A DNA stretch of 64,000 bases from NCBI GenBank assembly GCA_964017235.1, contig OZ024933.1, positions 64,586,255-64,650,254 on the forward strand, read 5' to 3'. Shown here piece by piece: positions 56,203-64,000 of the stretch (position 1 is its first letter; each line of letters starts with the position of its first letter). This DNA is from Sabellastarte sp. h YS-2021 (lineage: Eukaryota > Annelida > Polychaeta > Sabellida > Sabellidae). The notes beneath the pieces are model-generated. The model was given only the letters and a program-made list of their open reading frames with translations, searched no databases and was not told the origin of the DNA. The position numbers and the translations under genes were made by a program.

Positions 56203-57539
56203 GATTTTCTCAATTGCTTATTAGTGAATCTTTTTAGCCTGTTTTTTTTAAATAATAATTATCTAACACATTGATGGAGGTTCGGTTTCTTTCTTTGATG
56301 TACACATAACCAAGCAAGGAACCATAATCACTTGTGGTGTGGTAAATAGGGCTGTTCCACCTTTGTAACTATACGGCCAATCAAGATGCCATAGGCAATC
56401 ACAACTGAATGTTTTACAAGGTATACAATATTATCTGAATCCATAACTTTTCTGAGTTCAAATGGATGGCTCCAAGTCATTAGATTCATTGTAAGTTGAA
56501 CCTAACACTTTTGCATGGATTGGACATCAATCTAATTAAGAATTGCAAGTGAATCTTTCAAATCGTAACTCAATCTTTACAATTGTACGTCAATCTTAAG
56601 TCAATCCTAAAGTAATCTTTCTCAAATTGTAACTCGGTCAAGAACCATTTCAGCATGCTGGATTGAAGAAAAAACACAGGATTGCTCAATCCGCTCCATA
56701 TCACATAGGATTGCAGAGATGGAAAATGTAACAAGTAAATAAAATGTGTGGGTTTGAATGAGTCATCATACAGCACAGCAAATAAGGGTAATAAATGTTA
56801 AAAAAGCCATATAAACTTGCAAATTTAATGAGTAAATTAAATTTTTATAAGTTAATACCTTACCCAATGGACAGTTTCCAATCTGGTCGGCGCAGACCGG
56901 CGCACCATATACGACAGAAAAAGCTATGTTCTGTGTTACCACCAGAAGGACTGGTCTAGTACTGTGCATTCACAGAATGGCGCATCTTACTTCTTTCCTG
57001 TCTAGACAGCCATGATGTCATAGCATCTTTTTCATCGTCTAAACATATTTAAACCTATAGTAAGCTGATAGCAGGGTCAGTTGGGAGGGCCTCCCCTGTC
57101 TATTGGGTAGGGTATTGGCTTTTAAAAATTTAATTTACTCATTAAATTTGCAATTTTATTGCGTTGATGCATACTACCCAGTGGACATTTGCTGGATAAC
57201 TACCGCTTGGTCGGCGGGTCAGTTATTAGTGACTTTAAGTGAACCCAAAAAATTTCAGGCCACAGGTGACCTAGAACAGGGAACCTGTCGGTCCGTAGGT
57301 CGGTTGCCATTATCCCAGTTGCTGGGGGTATACTGATGTTGTCCCCCTTTTTTAACAGGTCTGCTCTGAGGTAGGGGAAGAGAGGTTTGACTTTAGTCCC
57401 AGGAAATAAACCTCATGAAGGAAGCACGTTATAGTTTTTTGTTTTTTATTTATTTTTTGTAACTATATACACATATATACAATATTTACATATATACAAA
57501 TCTTGTGAGTCATATGTGCTACTTGCTGAGCAGCCACTT

Positions 57540-58560
57540 CTTGGCCCGGTTGAAAAGGCTCTGAATCAGCCCAAGCCGGATCCTTCAAATAGAATTGTGC
57601 GAAGGTGTGTTGTGACTTCCAGTGGCACGACTCCCGACTAGAAAGCCTTGGAAGCAGCGAAGGCCCTCACATCATGGGCTTTAACCTGATGCAAGGTAAG
57701 GGCCTCCTGATTAGAGAGCTCATAGCATAGGATCACTGTTTGCTTGATCTATGAGGAGATAGTGTCAGGGGAGATATTTTTTCTCGAAATCTTTCTTGAA
57801 GGAGACAAAGACCAACTCCTTGTTTTGCCTGAGGTCTGAGGTCCTGTCCAACTAGTAGCACAGGGCTCTGACTGGACAAAGAGACCTATCAGACTTGAGT
57901 TACTTATCCAGGCTTGGGGCCAGGGCTAGTATTACCAATGGGGCCACACTGTCTGGACCCTCCTTGGCCAGCTGGGTCTTGGAAAGAAAGCTGGGTGAGG
58001 GGTAGAGAGACATCATTGACCAGTCTGACTGGTGTCTGATGTTTTTCTTTTGCCAAGCATGGATCTCACTCCTGCACTTGCCTGAGCCCAAGTCCAAGAT
58101 GAAGACTGTCTTGAAGGTCAAATGCTTCAAAAAGGCCTTTTTAATGGATTCAAAGGGAGCCGTTGTCAGCTGGTGCAGCACCAGGGAAAGGTTCCAGGAG
58201 GGGATACCCCTCCGACCCTTTGGTCTGTCTCTGTGGAAACTATCCAAGAGATGAGTCAGATTTTCATCTTTGCTGACATTAATGGGCAAACTTCCCAGTT
58301 TGTCTACAATAGCTGACATATAGCCATCAATGGTACTTGGCTGCAACTTTCTGTCCTGGAAAAGATACAGGAGGAAGTCGACATGGGACTTTATAGGGGG
58401 TGCCCTGTAGTCCACCTGATTACTGAGGCATCACTTTTTAAAAATGGTCCACTTTGCCTCATAAACTGATCTGGTTGATCCTCTTTGAGGAGCCTCAATT
58501 CATGCTGCCACTGCCAATGTTCTATGATAGCTGAGGCTCTATAGGAGCCAAGCATGAAGA
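57540..58560 (-). pseudogene. DIRS-type tyrosine recombinase, broken (DIRS-A3)
   Basis: The main frame (58415-57900) holds DFLLYLFQDRKLQPSTIDGY, HQLTTAPFESIKKAFLKHL, LGSGKCRSEIHAWQKK and FLSKTQLAKEGPDSVAP. In the first catalytic block the usual GKRRSEI reads GKCRSEI, so one of the two arginines is lost. The C-terminal part (57890-57600) is out of frame; the HDVRAFAAS and NTFTQFYLK-like stretches are only partly readable. It is a dead copy of the family A enzyme. Confidence 0.82.
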
Positions 58561-58714
58561 TTTAAGTTTGACAGATTCCTGTGAGGAGTCTAGTTGAAAG
58601 GCTGCATTAGCAGACTGGGCACAAGGGAGATTTGACTCGACATGGCCACTTTAAATCCCAGAAACAGGATATGTTGGGCTACCCTGCAGCAATCAGAATG
58701 ACTCTCCTGTATGG

Positions 58715-59300
58715 TTAGTCTTGCAACTTTACCACCATTTTGACCAAGATGGCTACCAGTGGGAAGGCATATGGGTCCAGATCCTCCCAGGAAAGGCTGA
58801 GTGCATTAACTGCCCAGGCCAGGGGATCTGAAACTGATGACACAAACTGGGTTAGTTTGTTGTTGAATCTAGTGGCAAATAGATCTATCACAGGTTGGTG
58901 CCACCTGTTGTATATCAACTGGAAGACCTCTGAAAGGAGAGACCACTCTTTTTGAATTGCTAGCCTGGATAGCTTGTGTGTTACCACATTCAGACAGCCT
59001 GGAATGTGTCGGGCTTTGAGAGTAACCTGCTTTCTAGAGCACCAGGTCAGGATTCTTCTCAGAAGGGCACACAATGAGGCAGACCTAATGCCTCCTTCCT
59101 TGTTTATGTAAGTGACTACTGTGGTGTTATCTGTAGCTATAAGAACTATGTGGTTCAAGAAGAAGTCTTGGAACTCTTGTAGGGCCAAGAAGACCACCTA
59201 TAGCTCCAGATATTTTATGTGCAATTTGCTTTCCGGAAGGCACCAGGTTCCACTTGAAGTGTCTTCCACTAAGTGTACACCCCATCTTTATTTGATGCAT
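58715..59300 (-). pseudogene. DIRS RNase H remnant (DIRS-A3)
   Basis: From 59197 the frame reads ALQEFQDFFLNHIVLIATDN, then TTVVTYINKEGGIRSASLC, TLKARHIPGCLNVVTHKLSR and DLFATRFNNKLTQFVSSVSD, ending with ALSLSWEDLDPYAFP. The ATDN aspartate is kept, but the last acid (normally NVxAD) reads NVVTH. The first Asp and Glu blocks, near 59320-59200, are degraded. The frame is open but catalytically dead by these substitutions. It is followed by the APGWP linker region near 58690 in damaged form. Confidence 0.82.
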
Positions 59301-59832
59301 CTGTAAAGTTTGCAAAGCATGACTGAGGGGTGTAATGACTAACCTTGAAGTATGTTTTCTTGCTTTGGCAGTTGAAGATATTCTGACCACCTCAGTATAT
59401 TACAAATGTTACAGTGTTGTTTAGACAAACAGGGATTGCTGCCCTTAACCTTCTCATGGCAGTGGTTGTGATTATTAAAAGCCACCATAAGATGGCCACA
59501 ACCTCCCCTCTCCTGTCTTGGCGATGCCATGATATGTCAGAACAATAACCATATCCAGCAAATATAAAATAAAGTTCAAATTCGTAGTGTTTCCACAAAA
59601 TTCTTCAACTTCTGAGAACTTATCAAAAATCGATCTGCACAGTACACATGATGCTATGACGTCCCGCTACCTAGACAGGAAGGAAGTATGATGTGCCACC
59701 TTGCAGTATGCAGTACTAGACAAGTCCTGCCAGTGGTAACACAGGACGGATTTTTCTGTCGTTTGGCAGGGCGGTCTGTGCAGACCAGTTTAGCAATTGT
59801 CCATTGGGTAGGATATATTAATGCAATAAAAT

Positions 59833-60646
59833 CTTCCATTCACTATTAATGTGATTTGTTGAATTAATGACTGTGTGTGTGTTTGACTTGTGCTGTTTAA
59901 CATCCTTTTCTTTCTTTGCTTGTGTGTTAGCTGAATTATGCAAACAGTACAGCTTGGACCTTCATGAAAAAAATTGAACATGGGTCTTAGTCCAACTTAG
60001 ATCCCTGTAATTTTTATCTGATCAGGATCACCAAACGTTACACTGTACTTTGCCATGGGGATACATTGGGTCAAATCAACACAGTTTCTACTTATATATT
60101 ACATGCCTTGGCAGAGTTTTGTGTTTTCTGAGGGCTCTTATTTCCATTACTAGATGCTAGTTATAAATGAACCAATATTGCCCTATCTGTGTATAACATG
60201 ATACATTCCTATGAGCACTAAGTAAATTCAATTGTAAGACAAAAAGGTTTCATAGTCATAAATTAATCTTAACCAACTAGGCACATTTCTTAAGTTGAAA
60301 TTTGCATCCTAAGATCTAGGGATGGATCCAAGAAAGAAATCAATGAAGAAAATATTACATTCTTAAACACTGCACCAATTAATCTGTTCTTAAAAAAATT
60401 GACTCAAACGTTTTGTATTACTTTGTTTAATCAAGTTTCAAACTAAAAAACTTGCATGGTTGCACAAAAATCAAGTAAAATGATACATGATATACTCCTG
60501 TAGACAACTTTATAAAAAAAGCTAATTAAGTGTGATGTACTATGTGAAATAGTGGATTACAGTTAGACAAGAAAATCCAGATGTATCATTTGTTGTTTGT
60601 GGTAATTCATTATCAGCACCCTACCTAGTTAAAATAAAGGCACTCA

Positions 60647-60682
<36 letters not shown>

Positions 60683-62420
60683 GTAAACCTTCCCTCAAAT
60701 TTGAGGGACTTGGATGGTATAATTCTGAGGACTATACAGATTTACATGTCACAAAAAAGGATTCGACAAAGCACATGTTTCCTAAAAGTTCAGTAAGTAC
60801 AACCCTGTCATATGGATATTGCACACAAGTCTATTTATATACTGATAAAGGGCCACTGCAACCAACTTTACCAAGTTTTTTCATCACATGATACACACAT
60901 AGTGTATAGCATATAATACCACTTGTATAAATAACCATGCCCAAGTAGACCCAGTTGTTTATAATCAACACTTTTATCTGTATAAAATTGCCTTTCTGCT
61001 GCAGAGTGAGAGAAATTGGGTCAGGTTGCATACTTGTGTTTACATGTTATGGCCAGAAGTAGTACTTGGGGGGGGGGCTTTTTATGTATTAGAGGAGTTC
61101 TTTTGCTACTATATTTTGTTCTTTTGCTACCATATTTCTCTTCATTCCACACAAACTTTAAAGGAAAGCACACATATACTGCAGAACTAAATATAGACAT
61201 TTTATAAGATGGCGCTGGGCATATCTTAAAGAACACCCCATCTTCTCGTGTTATAACTCTCATTAGAGATTAGGCAAAATTAAACCTGTTAGACTTTCTT
61301 GGTTTTAGACAGATAATTTAAAATTCTAGTAGAAAAAAATGTATTGCATAGACACATATTTATGGAGTAGTTATTATTCATAAATAAGCCACCATGTTTT
61401 ATGCATCAATAAAATAAATTAAAGTCATGATACATTATTCTTTTTGTACACTAGCATTACTACAGTAGTTCTATCATGCCTGGACAAAATAAAACAGGTG
61501 AACAAAATGCTGGTTCAAACTGCAACAATTGACAAAAGGATGTTTGCAAAACTTCTTATTGGGAAAAGTTCCCATTAACCGATTCTCATCAGGAAAAGTT
61601 CCCATCAACTTAACTGATGGGTAGGACCAGTACCTAGTATCAATTTTCTGATTCAATATTTTATTGGAAGAATTGGCCTGAATTGACCATTTTTGATATT
61701 GTTTCTTCGCTATTTCTTGCAAGAAATAGTATACCTCTGTTATATTTGAACTTTTTGCAGTTAAAATAAATTAACCTCATTTTGCATTTGTGTTTGACCA
61801 AACCCATCCACTGCAGATAAAAATGCTGTTTTAGATACCTTTAGTGTGCTACACAATATATATTTTAGAAAAAACTTTTTTAAATAAGAGACTTTCTTAC
61901 ATATTTATGTACTGTGATTTATGTTGCCTATTCACACCAAAAAAAGAATTACTTTTCAACACTTTTTATGTGGCGTGTGGATAATTTGTTCAACAAAATA
62001 ATTAAAAGACAAGTTACATTACAGACTACACAAACTTACTAAACAGGTATTCTGAGACTGTTGTCATTTTATGAAAATTATAACTTCCTGTACACAAATG
62101 CTGAACTATTTTATTTCCGCAACTTATATCAATGGTAAATATCCATATACATGCTTTTCTTAGAATTGACAATATTTTTTCTAATTCAGTTTCTATTTTG
62201 GTAACTTTTGATATGTGGTAAAAGCTCAAACAGCTTTTGTATAAAAGTCTTAATTGTACTTAATTGTGAGATTTTCTGTATGTCTTTTTGCCGTTTTATA
62301 AAATAAAACTGAAGTTTACTTATTCATTAATAAAATAGTAGAAATCTGCAACACCAAAAAAATGTAAACCGGCACAATCTTATCCAAATACCATTAAACA
62401 GGAACCAAAGAAGCATAGGA
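59833..62420. other. No recognised gene; contains a 31-G run
   Basis: AT-rich sequence. A run of G occupies 60649-60679, next to the inverted-repeat copy at 60685-60736. The frame 61474-61722 (minus) has a small internal duplication (MGTFPDENR, MGTFPNKKF) but no recognisable domain. Confidence 0.5.
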
Positions 62421-62426
62421 GCCAAG

Positions 62427-63132
62427 CGAGGTATACTTAGTGCAAGATCTGTGAGAAACAAATATGTATTCATTAAAAAGTGAAACATGGCTTCTAGATT
62501 ATGATGAGTGTTGGATAACAGCTTTTGAACTGAATACAGATGGATATTCTATGGTTACATCTCATAAGATGTGTCATCCTGGTGGGGGCATGGCTTGTGT
62601 TTTCTGCAACAGATTTAAAGTTAAGCAACTCAACTCCGTCATAAATAAAAAACCTTCAAAACTCTGTGTTCATAGATGAGATTTCAGTATTTCTTTCTTA
62701 AAATATAATTCACCTTCCAAACCTTGTAACAACTGGAGATTTTAACATCACAGTTAATGACTTAGAAGACCATGATGTCAATGTCTTTACATACACTTTT
62801 TGCATTCACCTGGATTGGACCAACATGTTTATTTGCAAACTCGAAATCAAGGAAAACAGTAAACCTTATGTGTACAGAATGTTTTAACAAAGTTAATATT
62901 ACAGAGTATATCGAAGGTGCTTATATGTCATACTGTTCTGCTATTACATGCATAACTTCATTAAAAAGAGTGAATTGGCTGATGAGTCTACAAATTTTTT
63001 TATGGAGAAAATATTGAAGATATGGGATAGTTTAAAAGGTTAACCCACATACTCTGCACTTAGTCATGACAGTGTTCCCTCATTGGATTGTTTTAAAGAA
63101 TTAACTAATGATGAAGTTAAAAAGATTATCCT
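62427..63132 (+). pseudogene. LINE (non-LTR) AP-endonuclease remnant
   Basis: The plus strand carries pieces of the endonuclease that nicks target DNA for LINE retrotransposition. In order: ILSARSVRNKYVFIKK near 62427 (the family's N-terminal SARS-x-RNK start), then after a stop SETWLLDYDECWITAFELN with the TETWL-like block (62482). Next come MCHPGGGMACVFCN (the RGGG block), VTTGDFNITVNDLEDHDVNV at 62726 (the GDFN motif), and MCTECFNKVNITEYIEGAYMS at 62869. The block before RT, DSVPSLDCFKELTNDEVKK, is near 63065-63125. At least two frameshifts and one stop break it. The RT domain is absent; a SINE-like copy follows immediately. Confidence 0.82.
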
Positions 63133-63133
63133 T

Positions 63134-63225
63134 GGTGGCCAAGTAGTTAGCAAGTTTGGTATCTAATCATAGGCTGTCACCTCTAAAGGTTTGAGTCTCA
63201 CAAGTGGCCATGCTGAGGACCTGTC
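63134..63225 (+). mobile_element. tRNA-derived SINE-like copy
   Basis: GGTGGCCAAGTAGTTAGC resembles an A box with its tRNA 5' end (TGGCNNAGTGG type). GGTTTGAGTCTC at 63188-63199 resembles the B box GGTTCGANTCC with one CpG-type change. CACAAGTGGCC closes the tRNA-like part. It is related to 1385-1480. Confidence 0.6.
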
Positions 63226-63365
63226 ATACGTAATTGACAGTCTCCTCACCAAATTCTCGGTTTACGGATAATAAGGACACCTCAAGGACAATAGGGATTG
63301 GGTTCACAGATAGATTTGTAGTTTCCCACAACACTCGGGAAGTTATGGAAAGACGGATGAAAGCC

Positions 63366-63373
63366 TATATAAA
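63366..63373 (+). promoter_or_regulatory. TATA box upstream of the MADF-type ORF
   Basis: TATATAAA followed by GGGC lies 190 bp before the ATG at 63556, a plausible distance for a promoter with a 5' UTR of about 160 bp. No other element was identified. Confidence 0.45.
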
Positions 63374-63555
63374 GGGCACTTGGCTTTGCTTTTGCTCATA
63401 CAATTTTTGCATTTCGATGAGGAGACATGAATTTTTGGAACTTTAAAACTTTCACTGTTTATGTTTGAGGATATATTTTGCTGGCATATTTAGTCAAAAT
63501 TTTTGAGGTGTTTGTTTTTTTTCAAAATAGGAAATTTGATTAATATTTGTGTAAA

Positions 63556-64000
63556 ATGCCACCAAAGAAGAGTTCCAAGAGGAGAGGCAGTCAGGAGGCA
63601 GAGAGAATGTCCACAGGGCCGGGAGTCCAGAGGTCGATGAGTTGAGTTGTGTACCAGAGATTAAGCAGAGCCAGCAGGCAGCTGGGGTGGAGGAGTTGGT
63701 GGTGGGAGTGGAGGATCCTCTGGAGATGTCGGATACAGAACAGGGTGACTTTGGGCTGGAGACACAGCATGATTTGGATACAAGTGATGAGGATACACAA
63801 GCTTCTGCAGCTACTACACAGAAGGACAAGGGCACAGGCAAGGGCAAGGCTGACAAAAGGAGCAAGAAACCCCCAGTTCCCTTTAGTCCAGAGCAGGAAC
63901 AGAAGTTAGTGGACTTTCTGCGAAATTGAAATGAAATTCTCTACAAGCGTTTAATGGACTACAAGGATAGGTTCAAGAGGGAGGCTGTGTGGGCAAAGTT
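63556..64000 (+). pseudogene. MADF-domain protein, broken, runs off the window
   Basis: The MADF domain is a Myb/SANT-related DNA-binding module found in transcription factors and in the accessory protein of PIF/Harbinger transposons. From ATG 63556 the frame reads MPPKKSSKRRGSQEAERM, a basic N-terminus, then meets a stop near 63640. A shift by one base gives a long acidic stretch (VEDPLEMSDTEQGDFGLE) and a basic linker (KGKADKRSKKPP), then FSPEQEQKLVDFLRN, the start of MADF. A TGA interrupts at 63927, where many MADF proteins have Trp or another residue. The domain continues in frame as NEILYKRLMDYKDRFKREAV to the window edge. One frameshift and one stop suggest a dead copy. The transposon link is inference. 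Confidence 0.75.

Larger units (their letters stand above)
56819..59832 (-). mobile_element. DIRS-A3: internally deleted DIRS-like element
   Basis: The left end AAATTTAATGAGTAAATT with TACCCAATGGACAG and the right end GTCCATTGGGTAGGATA with TTAATGCAATAAAAT are inverted. The internal complementary region is at 57090-57185. It keeps recombinase and RNase H pieces only. It differs from A1 and A2 at many positions and so is a separate, probably older, copy. Confidence 0.88.
56041..60736. repeat. Inverted repeat pair around DIRS-A3
   Basis: AGTCCTAGGAATTATACCAC with CTCAGATCTGAGGGAAGG (56041-56086) is matched in inverse by CCTTCCCTCAAATTTGAGGG and TGGTATAATTCTGAGGACTA (60688-60733). They are either the ends of one 4.7-kb element or two opposed copies of a small one. 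Each holds a short palindrome. Confidence 0.55.

Noticed and set aside
61021-61263. Overlapping 63-80 residue frames at 61 kb
   Set aside because: No recognisable protein; base composition like the surrounding non-coding DNA.
61474-61722. Minus-strand frame with MGTFP repeats as a gene
   Set aside because: No known domain, no splice or start context, and the repeat is a short local DNA duplication.
63494-63865. Minus-strand 123-residue frame opposite the MADF ORF
   Set aside because: It is a Ser/Leu-rich shadow of the plus-strand coding sequence.

Overview
The window is eukaryotic and almost entirely non-coding. The only cellular gene I can support is on the minus strand: two exons of an E2 ubiquitin-conjugating enzyme of the UBE2L3 (UbcH7) type, at 44499-44594 and 2141-2327. 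Both have clean splice sites, and their codon counts and phases match exons 2 and 3 as expected from human UBE2L3. The intron between them is about 42.2 kb. The mix of DIRS-like tyrosine-recombinase retrotransposons, hairpin-tailed elements carrying tandem arrays (like molluscan 'pearl' elements and Helentron-associated HINEs), TIR elements and tRNA-type SINEs suggests a lophotrochozoan, probably a bivalve mollusc. That assignment is an inference.

Layout. 1-1250: a ~145-bp tandem array with two hairpin tails (family T). 1250-3510: SINE, UBE2L3 exon 3, short arrays. 3514-6030: DIRS-A1, carrying a hAT-type MITE. 6035-8335: hairpin element Y1 (157-bp array with very long G runs). 8330-15739: DIRS-C (gag, partial RT, RNase H, near-complete tyrosine recombinase), itself carrying an array element and a hAT-type MITE. 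15861-44352: what I read as one hairpin element, X1, opened by successive insertions: Y2 (holding X2), Z0 (holding DIRS-A2, which holds Z1 with a 23-copy 169-bp array), V1, DIRS-B and a pogo-like MITE. 44499-44594: UBE2L3 exon 2. 44812-50845: hairpin element W, containing a 133-bp array (V2) with a TA-MITE inside it. 51-56 kb: a 145-bp array, a second TA-MITE and four TIR elements nested in one another. 56819-59832: DIRS-A3. 59.8-62.4 kb: nothing recognised. 62427-63225: LINE endonuclease remnant and SINE. 63366-64000: a TATA box followed by a broken MADF-domain ORF running off the window.

How it works together. The transposons cooperate with nothing cellular; they make up nearly all of UBE2L3 intron 2. 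The most interesting regularity is in the array-carrying elements. Four families (X, Y, Z, W) whose heads and tails are both visible follow one rule: a short motif near the 5' head is the reverse complement of the outer arm of a palindrome at the 3' end. Family V fits less completely. Each family has a different palindrome and most carry their own tandem array. These look like mobile cassettes that spread satellite DNA. DIRS-A, -B and -C each keep the inverted ends and the internal complementary region expected of DIRS elements. All protein-coding transposon copies here are damaged; the best preserved is the DIRS-C recombinase.
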